Of a DNA stretch of 42,226 nt, positions 6,170 to 14,146 are shown piece by piece. The stretch covers positions 130,752-172,977 of the forward strand of contig JAQTYZ010000003.1 in assembly GCA_028688055.1 (NCBI GenBank). Direction: 5' to 3'. The position numbers were made by a program, and so were the translations under genes. Each line of letters starts with the position of its first letter. The first letter of the stretch is position 1. The notes beneath the pieces are model-generated. The model did no database searches. It was not told the DNA's origin and worked only from the letters and a program-made list of their open reading frames with translations. This DNA comes from Patescibacteria group bacterium (GTDB lineage: Bacteria; Patescibacteriota; Patescibacteriia; Buchananbacterales; UBA6539).

Positions 6170-7123
6170 ATGGATAGAAATTTAGCATTAGAATTTGTCA
6201 GAGTAACCGAAGCCGCGGCGATTGCCGCGGCGGTTTGGGTTGGACGTGGTGATAAACACGCTGCTGATGGTGCGGCCGTTGACGAAATGCGAGCACGATT
6301 CAATCAAATTGATTTTGCGGGCCGCGTGGTCATTGGTGAAGGTGAAAAAGATCAAGCGCCTAAACTTTATACCGGTGAAAAAGTTGGTAAGGGAAAAAGG
6401 CCCGTGCTAGATTTAGCCATTGATCCGCTTGAGGCAACCGACAGTGTCGCTTGGGGGCGAACCAACGCCATTTCGGTGATTGCGGCTGGCGCGCGCGGGA
6501 GTCTATTGAGCGCGCCTGACACTTATATGGATAAACTAGCGGTTGGGCCACAAGCCGCTAAAGTAATTAGTCTAAATTATTCAATCAGCGAAAATTTAAG
6601 AAAAATTGCCAAGGCTTTAAATAAAAAAATTGGCGAATTAACAACTGTTGTACTAGACCGCGAGCGGCATGAAGATTTAATTAAACAAATTAGAAAAACT
6701 GGCGCGCGCGTTAGGTTAATAACCGATGGCGATGTCGCCGCGGCCATTGCGACGTGTCTGCCTGACTCCGGCATTGATGTGTTGTTAGGTTCCGGTGGCA
6801 GCACGGAGGCCGTTTTAGCTGCCGTTCCGATCAAAATTTTTGGGGGTGAAATTTTATGTCGTTTTAAGCCACGTAGCGAGGCGGATTGTGACAGTATTAA
6901 AAAAAGTTTAAAAAAAATCGGCGTGGCAAATATCAATAAAGTATTTACCGCGGCCGATTTGGCCAAGGGTGATAAACTAACTTTTACCGCCACGGGTGTT
7001 ATTGACGGCCCGTTGCTTAATGGTGTTACCTTCGGCTCAGCGTCAATTCAAACACACTCAATTGTGATTCGCGGGATGTCAAAAACCGTTCGTTATATTA
7101 ATACTTTCCATCATCAGAAATAA
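6170..7123 (+). CDS. glpX: Class II fructose-1,6-bisphosphatase (GlpX type)
   Basis: Hydrolyses fructose 1,6-bisphosphate to fructose 6-phosphate; some GlpX enzymes also act on sedoheptulose bisphosphate. The protein is 317 residues from the chosen ATG at 6170. That start matches the family N-terminus (MDRNLALEFVRVTEAAAIAA); the ORF-track start at 6149 adds a spurious hydrophobic stretch. Family motifs in order are GRGDKHAADGAAVDEMR, VIGEGEKDQAPKLYTGE, AIDPLEATDSVAWGRTNA, ITDGDVAAAI and LLGSGGSTEAVLAA. The usual PLEGT reads PLEAT, a mild change in a metal/substrate loop. The aldolase gene follows after 18 bases. Together they give the gluconeogenic or anabolic direction from triose phosphates to hexose phosphate. 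Confidence 0.93.
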   Translation: MDRNLALEFVRVTEAAAIAAAVWVGRGDKHAADGAAVDEMRARFNQIDFAGRVVIGEGEKDQAPKLYTGEKVGKGKRPVLDLAIDPLEATDSVAWGRTNAISVIAAGARGSLLSAPDTYMDKLAVGPQAAKVISLNYSISENLRKIAKALNKKIGELTTVVLDRERHEDLIKQIRKTGARVRLITDGDVAAAIATCLPDSGIDVLLGSGGSTEAVLAAVPIKIFGGEILCRFKPRSEADCDSIKKSLKKIGVANINKVFTAADLAKGDKLTFTATGVIDGPLLNGVTFGSASIQTHSIVIRGMSKTVRYINTFHHQK

Positions 7124-7141
7124 ATATTAATTAGGATAATT

Positions 7142-8110
7142 ATGATCGTTTCGACTAAAGAATTATTTGCTCACGCCTATGGCCGATATGCCGTTGGTGC
7201 TTATAACATCAATAATCTTGAACAACTTATGGGTTTGTTCCGCGGTAATCTCGACAGCCAAGCCCCATTTATTATTCAAATTTCCAAGGGCGCAAGAGAA
7301 TATACTGACAAAAGGTTGTTGGAAGCAATGATTAAAGAGGCGGATCGAATATTTTCTGATGCGATCTTTGCCGTTCACCTTGATCATGGCGATGAGGCGT
7401 CATGCCTTGATTGTATTAAAAGTGGTTTTTACAGTTCGGTGATGATCGATGCCAGTGATCAAGAGTTTAAAAACAATGTTGCCATCACCAGCCGGGTCGT
7501 TAAGGCGGCTCATAAAAAAGGCATTGCGGTTGAGGCTGAGCTTGGTCGTTTGGGCGGTGTCGAGGAACATATTTCGGTCAAAGAATCAGACTCACGGTTA
7601 ACTGATCCCAACGATGCTAAAAAATTTGTGGCGTTGACCGGTTGTGACAGCTTGGCTTGTGCGATTGGTACCAGCCATGGCGCTTATAAATTTAACGGTA
7701 GTCAATCGTTGCACTTTGAAGTTATTACTGAAATTCAAAAGATATTGCCTGGCTATCCGTTAGTGATGCATGGATCAAGCTCGGTACCGGCCGAAGAAGT
7801 CAGCCGGATTAATGCCGCTGGCGGTGAGCTGGTTGGTGCTAAAGGGGTTGACGAAAAACAATTTAAGCAAGCGGCTAAACTCGGAGTGACTAAAATTAAT
7901 ATTGATACTGACGGTCGATTAGTTTGGACTAGAGTGCATCGAGAATATTTTAAGAATTATCCTAAAGAATTTGACTTAAGAAAACCGGGAAAAATTTTTA
8001 TGACTGAATATGCTAAATATATTGTTCATAAAAATAGCATGCTTGGGAGTGCCGGGTGGCTAAAATCTTTAAAACAATATTTGGGGAAAAGAAAAACTAA
8101 AACAATTTAA
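7142..8110 (+). CDS. fba: Class II fructose-bisphosphate aldolase
   Basis: Zinc-dependent reversible cleavage or condensation of fructose 1,6-bisphosphate with dihydroxyacetone phosphate and glyceraldehyde 3-phosphate. 322 residues, normal for class II. Motifs include the N-terminal VGAYNINNLEQLMGL, the zinc-binding segment FAVHLDHGDEASCLDCIKSG (about residues 77-96), SSVMIDASDQEF, VEAELGRLGGVEEH, IGTSHGAYKF, PLVMHGSSSVP with another zinc His, and KINIDTDGRLVWT for phosphate binding. A weak AGGA core precedes the ATG. It pairs with glpX in one transcription unit. The basic C-terminal tail (LKQYLGKRKTKTI) is not part of the catalytic fold. Confidence 0.95.
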   Translation: MIVSTKELFAHAYGRYAVGAYNINNLEQLMGLFRGNLDSQAPFIIQISKGAREYTDKRLLEAMIKEADRIFSDAIFAVHLDHGDEASCLDCIKSGFYSSVMIDASDQEFKNNVAITSRVVKAAHKKGIAVEAELGRLGGVEEHISVKESDSRLTDPNDAKKFVALTGCDSLACAIGTSHGAYKFNGSQSLHFEVITEIQKILPGYPLVMHGSSSVPAEEVSRINAAGGELVGAKGVDEKQFKQAAKLGVTKINIDTDGRLVWTRVHREYFKNYPKEFDLRKPGKIFMTEYAKYIVHKNSMLGSAGWLKSLKQYLGKRKTKTI

Positions 8111-8156
8111 ATTATTTTTTTAGTATCGCGGTAAAATGCCCGGTGCTTTGTTACTA

Positions 8157-9917
8157 ATGAAACGAAATACCAAAAAAACTTTAGCCATCTATTGGCAAGC
8201 GGCGAGCCAGTACAAGTTTGCTGTTGCCATTTGTGTTACGTCGGTTATTATGGCGTCAATTTTGAATGTCATTATTCCGCTTTATTTTAAGCAATTTTTT
8301 GATTTGTTGTCATCGGGTCAAGCTAAGCCAACAGTGGCGGCTGGGTTGGTATCAATTTTGATGATCATTGGCGTCATCGAATTTTTTCAGTGGCTGGGTT
8401 GGCGCGTGGCAACTTTTCACGCTTCCTATTTCCAGTCAAATGTTATGACTGGCTTAGCCGATTATAATTTTAAATACCTCCATCAGCACTCTTTCTCTTT
8501 TTTTAATAATAGTTTTGTTGGTTCATTGGTTAAAAAAGTAAAATGGTTTAGCAAGGCGTTTGAATCAATTTCGGATCGAATATTGTGGAATATCCTGCCG
8601 TTGATTGTAAATATTATAGTCATCACTTTTGTTTTGTTTAGGCGTAATACTTGGCTTGGGCTTGGCATTCTGGCTTGGGTGGTTTTCTTTTTGTTGGTTA
8701 ATTGGGCGTTTACTCGCTATAAGTTAAGATTTGATATCGCCAGGAGCGAAGCGGAAACCGAAACCACTAGTTATTTGGCTGACACTATTACCAACAATAC
8801 GACTGTTAAGTTGTTTAATGGTTTTACGCGCGAGCTTTCAGGTTTTCATCAGGTCAATAAAAAGTTTGCCAAACTCCGTCGCTTGACTTGGGATTTAGGA
8901 AATATTTTCGAAGCCATTCAAGGCGTTTTGATAATCTCGCTGGAAATAGCCGTTTTTTATTTGGCGATTAAATTATGGCAGCGCGATATCCTGACCATTG
9001 GTGATTTTGTTTTGATTCAAGCCTATTTGATAAATATTTTTATGCGCGTTTGGGACTTTGGCCGAATTATTCGTGATATTTATGAAAATTTGGCCGATGC
9101 GCAGGAGATGACTGAAATTTTAGAAACACCACATGAGATTCAAGACATTGTCAAGGCGCAAAAGCTAGTCGTCGTAAATGGCACCATTGATTTTGAGGGG
9201 GTTGATTTTTATTATCATCAGACCCGAAGAGTTCTGAAAAAATTAAATTTAAAAATTAAATCCAGGGAACACGTGGCTTTAATCGGTCCGTCGGGAGCGG
9301 GTAAAACAACGGTAATTAGATTATTAATGAGAATGCACGACATCACGGCTGGCAAGATTTTAATTGATAATCAAGATATTGCGAAGGTAACCCAGGAAAG
9401 CTTGTGGTCGAATGTTGGCTTGGTGCCGCAGGATCCAATTTTATTTCACCGAACCTTAATGGAAAATATTCGTTATGGCAAGCCCGATGCTACTGATCAA
9501 GAAGTTATGATCGCCGCCAAACTGTCTCACTGTCATGAGTTTATCAAAAATCTTTCAGAGGGTTATAACACTTACGTTGGCGAGCGGGGGATCAAATTAT
9601 CCGGCGGCGAGCGACAACGCGTTGCCATTGCCCGCGCGATCTTGCGCAATTCGCCCATTTTGGTTTTGGACGAAGCAACATCTAGTCTTGATTCTGAGTC
9701 CGAGCGATTGATTCAAGATGCGCTTGATACGTTGATGAAAGGCAAAACGGTGATTGTAATTGCCCACCGACTCTCGACAATTAGAAAAATGGACCGAATC
9801 ATTGTTATCAGTAATGGCACGGTGGCCGAGCAGGGAACCCATACCATTCTACTGAAGAAGAAATCAAGTATTTACTCAAAGCTGTGGAAACTTCAGGCCC
9901 TCGGTTTTGTCCCTTAA
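8157..9917 (+). CDS. ABC exporter half-transporter (TMD-NBD)
   Basis: A membrane domain fused to an ATPase domain; such half-transporters dimerise and pump lipids, peptides or drugs outward. From the preferred ATG the protein has 586 residues. The membrane half (about 1-310) contains six hydrophobic spans, for example ICVTSVIMASILNVIIPLYF and LGLGILAWVVFFLLVNWAF. The nucleotide-binding half has Walker A GPSGAGKTTVIRLL, the Q-loop region GLVPQDPILF, signature LSGGERQRVAIARAIL, Walker B ILVLDEATSSLDSE and the switch His in VIAHRLSTI. I prefer the ATG at 8157 over the track's 8136, because 8136 falls inside a TAAAAT -10-like sequence (8132-8137) and the next Met gives a typical start MKRNTKKTLAIYWQAA. 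The substrate is unknown. Confidence 0.88.
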   Translation: MKRNTKKTLAIYWQAASQYKFAVAICVTSVIMASILNVIIPLYFKQFFDLLSSGQAKPTVAAGLVSILMIIGVIEFFQWLGWRVATFHASYFQSNVMTGLADYNFKYLHQHSFSFFNNSFVGSLVKKVKWFSKAFESISDRILWNILPLIVNIIVITFVLFRRNTWLGLGILAWVVFFLLVNWAFTRYKLRFDIARSEAETETTSYLADTITNNTTVKLFNGFTRELSGFHQVNKKFAKLRRLTWDLGNIFEAIQGVLIISLEIAVFYLAIKLWQRDILTIGDFVLIQAYLINIFMRVWDFGRIIRDIYENLADAQEMTEILETPHEIQDIVKAQKLVVVNGTIDFEGVDFYYHQTRRVLKKLNLKIKSREHVALIGPSGAGKTTVIRLLMRMHDITAGKILIDNQDIAKVTQESLWSNVGLVPQDPILFHRTLMENIRYGKPDATDQEVMIAAKLSHCHEFIKNLSEGYNTYVGERGIKLSGGERQRVAIARAILRNSPILVLDEATSSLDSESERLIQDALDTLMKGKTVIVIAHRLSTIRKMDRIIVISNGTVAEQGTHTILLKKKSSIYSKLWKLQALGFVP

Positions 9918-9933
9918 GTTTTTTCTTCTTTTA

Positions 9934-9942
9934 TGTTATAAT
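9934..9942 (+). promoter_or_regulatory. Extended -10 promoter of the 244-residue membrane protein gene
   Basis: TGTTATAAT ends 18 bases before the ATG at 9961. The short leader carries AGGAAG (9948-9953), a possible SD. Confidence 0.55.
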
Positions 9943-9960
9943 TTATAGGAAGCTACTTAC

Positions 9961-10695
9961 ATGATTAGAAATTTATCATTATTTTTCGCTCTCGTCGTTG
10001 AAATTTTATTGTTAATTTTGATTGCGGTTGTGATGTTGGTCGGGGTGTTGGGCATCTTTTTGCCAATTTTACCTGGCATCTTTTTGCTTGGTGTTGGAGT
10101 GGCGTTATATTCTTTGATGGTTAAAGATACTAAACGAAAAATTACACCAAAAATTCATGTTAAAATGTTAAAATTAAAAGATTTTATTTTATCTTTAAAA
10201 ATAACACTAAAATTTATGGGCATCATAAAACTGATCAAAAAACGTCACGAGGAAAAGGCTAAGGAGGAGATTTTAAAAAATGGGTTAATTTTATTCGGTT
10301 TTAATATAATTTTAGTTTTGCTTTTTTTGTTTGTTTTTATTAGCCTGTCCATTATTGAAACTTGGTTTAAGGCCAATGACCTGTTTTTAGTTTTTGTACC
10401 GATTATTGTTTTATTCTTTTTTGCCGGCTTAGCGACGGTGATCTGGTATCGATTTGGTCAGATTTTGAGCGATCGATTTAAGGATCGTAAAATGGTTAAC
10501 AGCTCATTGGTCGTTTTAGTGTCGGTTTTGCCAATGTTAGCCTTCTTGATCCTCTTCACCGGAATTTTAGGAGTGGCTGGCGGTTTCGGTAACGAATTGG
10601 TGGCCGTCGCTTTTCTGGGGTTAATGTTGATGACGGTTTTTGCCGCGGCGTTTGAATTGTTAACTGTCAGTCTAGGCGTTGCCACCAAAAAATAA
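9961..10695 (+). CDS. Multi-pass membrane protein with PGPGW-like N-terminal segment
   Basis: 244 residues and about five membrane spans. The first pair (residues 7-50, VLGIFLPILPGIFLLGVGVA) resembles the hairpin of the small PGPGW/DUF454-type bacterial membrane proteins. A basic cytoplasmic stretch follows (KRKITPKIHVKMLKLKDF, KKRHEEKAKEEILKN). Three or four more spans then occupy residues 115-240 (ILVLLFLFVFISLSIIE, FLVFVPIIVLFFFAGLA, LVVLVSVLPMLAFLILF). No catalytic motif is visible and the function is unknown. Riboflavin kinase and an EamA transporter follow at a gap of seven bases and an overlap of four bases, so the three form one operon. Confidence 0.7.
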   Translation: MIRNLSLFFALVVEILLLILIAVVMLVGVLGIFLPILPGIFLLGVGVALYSLMVKDTKRKITPKIHVKMLKLKDFILSLKITLKFMGIIKLIKKRHEEKAKEEILKNGLILFGFNIILVLLFLFVFISLSIIETWFKANDLFLVFVPIIVLFFFAGLATVIWYRFGQILSDRFKDRKMVNSSLVVLVSVLPMLAFLILFTGILGVAGGFGNELVAVAFLGLMLMTVFAAAFELLTVSLGVATKK

Positions 10696-10702
10696 TTGGC
10701 TA

Positions 10703-11074
10703 ATGTTTTTAGAAATTGATGGAAAAATAAAGTCAGGTTTTAAACGCGGACGGCGTTTAGGATTCCCCACGATAAATATCCCGGTCAGCCAGAGCATTAA
10801 AAAAGATCAGTGGGGAATTTATTTTTCGCTTATTAAAGTCGGTGACGTTTATTATCCCGGCGTCACTCATCTTGGGCCACCCAAAACATTTGCCGTTTCT
10901 TACGCGACCTGCGAAACTTTTTTGTTAACTTTGAAACGGGACTTATATGGGCAGAAGGTTAAGAAGAAATTAATTTTGAGATTTAGAGATGTTGAAAAGT
11001 TTAATTCGACGAAAGCGCTGAAAAAACAAATTAAACACGATATTAAATTAGCTAAAAAATTTTTTGGTTTATGA
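10703..11074 (+). CDS. ribF: Riboflavin kinase, stand-alone domain
   Basis: Phosphorylates riboflavin to FMN. Bacterial RibF normally has an N-terminal FAD-synthetase domain of about 180 residues before this one; here only the flavokinase barrel is present, about 123 residues. Diagnostic segments are FKRGRRLGFPTINIPV (ATP/riboflavin loop), QWGIYFSLIKVGDVYYPGVT, ETFLLTLKRDLYGQKV with the catalytic-region Glu, and LILRFRDVEKFNSTKALKKQ. I chose the ATG at 10703; the track's TTG at 10679 overlaps the preceding gene and adds MPPKNNWL. FAD would have to be imported or made by another enzyme. The next gene starts in an ATGA overlap. The symbol refers to the kinase half only. Confidence 0.88.
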   Translation: MFLEIDGKIKSGFKRGRRLGFPTINIPVSQSIKKDQWGIYFSLIKVGDVYYPGVTHLGPPKTFAVSYATCETFLLTLKRDLYGQKVKKKLILRFRDVEKFNSTKALKKQIKHDIKLAKKFFGL

Positions 11075-11985
11075 AAAAAATTGGCTTGATCGGACCACTG
11101 TTTATAATTATTGCCGCAATTTTTTGGGGCATTGACGGCATTGTTCTAACACCAGCTTTGTACACTTTACCGGTACCGCTGGTGGTTTTTATTGAACATG
11201 CCTTAGTGTTTGCAATGCTGCTGCCGTTTTTTATCGCTGAAATCAAACAGGTTAAAAAATTTCAAACCGCCGACTGGTTCGCTTTTTTTTGGATTGCCAT
11301 TTTCGGGGGCGTCATCGGAACAATGTTTATTACTAAAGCCTTGTTTTACGTTAATTTTGTTAATTTGTCGATTGTTATCTTAATTCAGAAGCTGCAGCCG
11401 GTTTTTGCGTTAATTTTGGCAAAGATTGTCCTGAAAGAAAAAATGCCCAAGGATTTTTGGCGGTGGTCAGTCTTAGCTCTAGTGGCGACTTATTTTATTA
11501 CTTTTAGCGGTTTACTTCCTAATTTTCATACCGGCGATAAAACTTCCTTAGCAGCCTTGTTTGCCTTGGGAGCAGCATTTGCCTGGGGGTCATCGACGGT
11601 TTTTGGTAAACGGGCGTTAAAGAATGCCAGTTTTCGGATGAGCACTTATCTGAGATTTGGTTTAGCGACGTTGATAATGGCAGTAATTGCCTCAACGACC
11701 GGCAGCTTTGGCGCGATCGGGCAAATTACTAAAACGCAGTTAATGGTTTTTGCAATTATGATTTTTACTTCCGGCGGGACGGCGATGTTCCTCTACTATT
11801 ATGGGTTAAAAAGAGTGACGGCTTCGGTTTCAACCATCTGTGAGTTGGCCTTTCCGTTGACGGCTATCATGCTAGAATATTTTGTGCACCATAATTCGCT
11901 GTCTTTAATTCAGTGGCTGGCCGCCGCGGTTTTGTTTTTTGCCATCTATAAAGTTTCAACCTTAAAAAAAGCGGTTGTCATTTAG
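11071..11985 (+). CDS. EamA/DMT-family membrane transporter
   Basis: 304 residues with ten membrane spans in two EamA repeats of five (for example IGPLFIIIAAIFWGIDGIVL; LQPVFALILAKIVLKEKMP at the end of repeat one; ALGAAFAWGSSTVFGKRAL beginning repeat two). DMT-superfamily proteins export or import amino acids, nucleobases, sugars or other metabolites; the sequence does not specify which. The paired KEK and KRAL-type basic turns suggest both termini in the cytoplasm. It overlaps riboflavin kinase by four bases, which might hint at a vitamin or metabolite role, but membership of the operon is the only evidence. An intrinsic terminator follows. Confidence 0.85.
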   Translation: MKKIGLIGPLFIIIAAIFWGIDGIVLTPALYTLPVPLVVFIEHALVFAMLLPFFIAEIKQVKKFQTADWFAFFWIAIFGGVIGTMFITKALFYVNFVNLSIVILIQKLQPVFALILAKIVLKEKMPKDFWRWSVLALVATYFITFSGLLPNFHTGDKTSLAALFALGAAFAWGSSTVFGKRALKNASFRMSTYLRFGLATLIMAVIASTTGSFGAIGQITKTQLMVFAIMIFTSGGTAMFLYYYGLKRVTASVSTICELAFPLTAIMLEYFVHHNSLSLIQWLAAAVLFFAIYKVSTLKKAVVI

Positions 11986-12001
11986 TATTAATAAAAAGTT
12001 G

Positions 12002-12024
12002 ATCAGCGGTAAGGCTGGTTTTTT
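12002..12024 (+). terminator. Intrinsic terminator after the EamA gene
   Basis: ATCAGC (12002-12007) pairs with GCTGGT (12014-12019) through one G-T pair, followed by a T-run to 12024. It separates the transporter operon from the pilus locus. Confidence 0.65.
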
Positions 12025-12047
12025 ATTTGGTACTGTTGCTTTAAATA

Positions 12048-12056
12048 TGGTATAAT
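12048..12056 (+). promoter_or_regulatory. Extended -10 promoter at the head of the pilus locus
   Basis: TGGTATAAT, a perfect extended -10. The expected start near 12063 leaves about four bases before the ATG at 12067, so the response regulator mRNA should be nearly leaderless. No -35 is obvious. Confidence 0.65.
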
Positions 12057-12066
12057 ATGATAAAAT

Positions 12067-12450
12067 ATGGATAAAATTAACCCCAAAAAAATATTGCTTG
12101 TTGAGGATGATGATTTTTTAGCCAAAATGCTTTCAAAAAGTCTTGAATCTCACGGCTATCAGCCGATTTTAGCCGGCAGCGGGCGCGAAGGGATGGAAAA
12201 AATAAAAAGCTCTGGTGTTGATATGATCCTACTGGATATTATGTTACCTGATATGGATGGTTTTGATGTTTTAAAAAAAATTAATGCTGATGTAAGCGCG
12301 AGCAAATTGCCGGTGATTATTTTGTCTAACCTAGGACAGCCCGAAGATATTTATCAGGGCAAAAATTTAGGGGCCCGAGATTATTTGGTAAAAAGCGATT
12401 ACAGTTTGGATGAAATAGTTAAGCGAGTGAGCAAATATTTGCCCAATTAA
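12067..12450 (+). CDS. Single-domain response regulator (CheY-like receiver)
   Basis: Receiver domain without an output domain, 127 residues. The acidic pocket is VEDDDF (residues 12-17) and the phospho-acceptor is Asp57 in MILLDIMLPDMDGFDVL. The Ser/Thr switch position is in PVIILSNLG, and the conserved Lys in the GARDYLVKSDYS loop. It therefore has every residue needed for phosphorylation. No histidine kinase is adjacent. It is the first gene of the pilus locus and lies two bases before pilB, so it probably tunes pilus assembly or retraction in the way PilG/PilH do, although that role is inferred from position. Confidence 0.88.
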   Translation: MDKINPKKILLVEDDDFLAKMLSKSLESHGYQPILAGSGREGMEKIKSSGVDMILLDIMLPDMDGFDVLKKINADVSASKLPVIILSNLGQPEDIYQGKNLGARDYLVKSDYSLDEIVKRVSKYLPN

Positions 12451-12452
12451 TT

Positions 12453-14135
12453 ATGGTGATATCCAACGAGCGATTGAAAACAATTATTGAACAATTGGGG
12501 ATTATCGCGCCGGAGCGACTGGAAGGCGCTATGGTTTTTGCCCAAAAAAATAAAACTCCGCTGGCGGAGGTTTTAGTTGATAGTGATTTGATTTCTGACG
12601 ACCACTTGGGTGAAATTATCGCCGCTGAGCTGAAGTATGAATTTATTGATTTGGAAAAAATAGTCATTGATGAAGCGGTACTAAAAATTATCCCAAAAGT
12701 TATGGCCAAGGCCCAAAAGATTATTGCTTTTGGCCGCGCTGAAAATGTTCTTAAATTGGCGATGGTCAATCCTGGTAATTTAAGGTTGGTTAAGTTAATT
12801 GAAAAGAAGACGGGTGAACAGGCCAAGGTGTACTACACGACCGCGCAAAATATTGAAAGTGCTTTAACTAAATATCAGCAAAGCATTGTTAAAGAATTTG
12901 CCAAAATTATTCAGGAAAATATTAGTGAGGCCAAGAGTAGCAAAGATAAAAATGATTTGCCGATTATTAAAATTGTTGACACAGTTATTGAATATGCTTA
13001 TGACAATAAGGCGTCCGATATTCATATTGAGCCGCTGGAGGAAAAAACCTTGGTTAGGTTTCGCATTGATGGAATTTTGCACGATATTATTGATTTACCA
13101 AAAGCCGTTCACGAACTGATTGTTATGAGAATCAAGATTATGTCAAAGCTTAGAACTGATGAACATTTAAGTGCGCAAGACGGTAAAATAAGAAGCAAAA
13201 TTAATGAAAATAATTTAGATATTCGTGTGTCAATTATTCCCGTTGTTGATGGCGAAAAAATTGTGTTGCGATTATTATCGGAAAAAAACCGGCAATTTGG
13301 TCTCGAGGATTTGGGGATGTCGGCGGCTGATTTATTTAAAGTAAAAAAAGAATACTCGAAGCCGTACGGAATGGTTTTAGCAACCGGACCGACTGGTTCG
13401 GGCAAGACCACATCGCTTTATGCAATCTTAAAGATTTTAAATCGCCGGGAGGTTAATATTTCAACCATTGAAGATCCGGTTGAATACGATATTGAGGGCG
13501 TCAACCAAATTCAAGTTAATCCTAAAACTAACCTAACGTTTGCGGCCGGTTTGCGCTCAATTTTACGTCAGGATCCGGATATTATTATGGTTGGCGAAAT
13601 TCGCGATCAAGATACGGCCGAAATTGCTATTAATTCGGCGATGACTGGACATTTGGTTTTATCGACGCTTCATACTAATGATGCGGCGACCGCTTTGCCC
13701 CGATTTTTAGAAATGAATATTGAGCCTTTTTTAATCGCCTCAACGGTAAATATTATTGTCGCTCAGCGGTTAATTAGAAAAAATTGCACCGAGTGCATCG
13801 TTAGTGAAGAAAAAACGCTGGAAGAATTGAAGACAAAATTTTCCGCGACCTTAATTGAAAAACTTTTTGGTTTTGACAATAAGAGTATTCGATTATATCG
13901 GAGCAAGGGATGTCCAGTCTGCGGTAACACCGGCTACGCGGGGAGAATCGGAATCTATGAGGTTTTAGATGTGACTGAATCAATCCGCGATTTGATTATG
14001 AAAAGGGCGGATGCCGATCAAATAAAAAAAATGGCCGTGAGCGAGGGGATGACGACCATGATTGAGGATGGTGTTCGTAAAGCTTTAGCTGGAATTACTA
14101 CCATCGAAGAAGTTTTGCGCGCAACGCGCGAATAA
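12453..14135 (+). CDS. pilB: Type IV pilus assembly ATPase
   Basis: Hexameric cytoplasmic ATPase that powers pilin polymerisation. 560 residues, normal for PilB/GspE. The N-terminal part (about 1-150, GIIAPERLEGAMVFAQKNKT onward) corresponds to the MshEN-type regulatory domain. The ATPase core has Walker A ATGPTGSGKTTSLYAIL (about 311), the Asp box ISTIEDPVEYDIEGVNQIQV, Walker B DIIMVGEIRDQDTAEIA (about 374) and the His box LSTLHTNDAATALPRF. The zinc-binding cysteine set is complete: RKNCTECIV (about 445-448) and GCPVCGNTGYAGRIGIYEV (about 486-489). pilC follows after 11 bases. A retraction ATPase (PilT) is not in this window. Confidence 0.95.
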   Translation: MVISNERLKTIIEQLGIIAPERLEGAMVFAQKNKTPLAEVLVDSDLISDDHLGEIIAAELKYEFIDLEKIVIDEAVLKIIPKVMAKAQKIIAFGRAENVLKLAMVNPGNLRLVKLIEKKTGEQAKVYYTTAQNIESALTKYQQSIVKEFAKIIQENISEAKSSKDKNDLPIIKIVDTVIEYAYDNKASDIHIEPLEEKTLVRFRIDGILHDIIDLPKAVHELIVMRIKIMSKLRTDEHLSAQDGKIRSKINENNLDIRVSIIPVVDGEKIVLRLLSEKNRQFGLEDLGMSAADLFKVKKEYSKPYGMVLATGPTGSGKTTSLYAILKILNRREVNISTIEDPVEYDIEGVNQIQVNPKTNLTFAAGLRSILRQDPDIIMVGEIRDQDTAEIAINSAMTGHLVLSTLHTNDAATALPRFLEMNIEPFLIASTVNIIVAQRLIRKNCTECIVSEEKTLEELKTKFSATLIEKLFGFDNKSIRLYRSKGCPVCGNTGYAGRIGIYEVLDVTESIRDLIMKRADADQIKKMAVSEGMTTMIEDGVRKALAGITTIEEVLRATRE

Positions 14136-14146
14136 AAAACAAAAAT

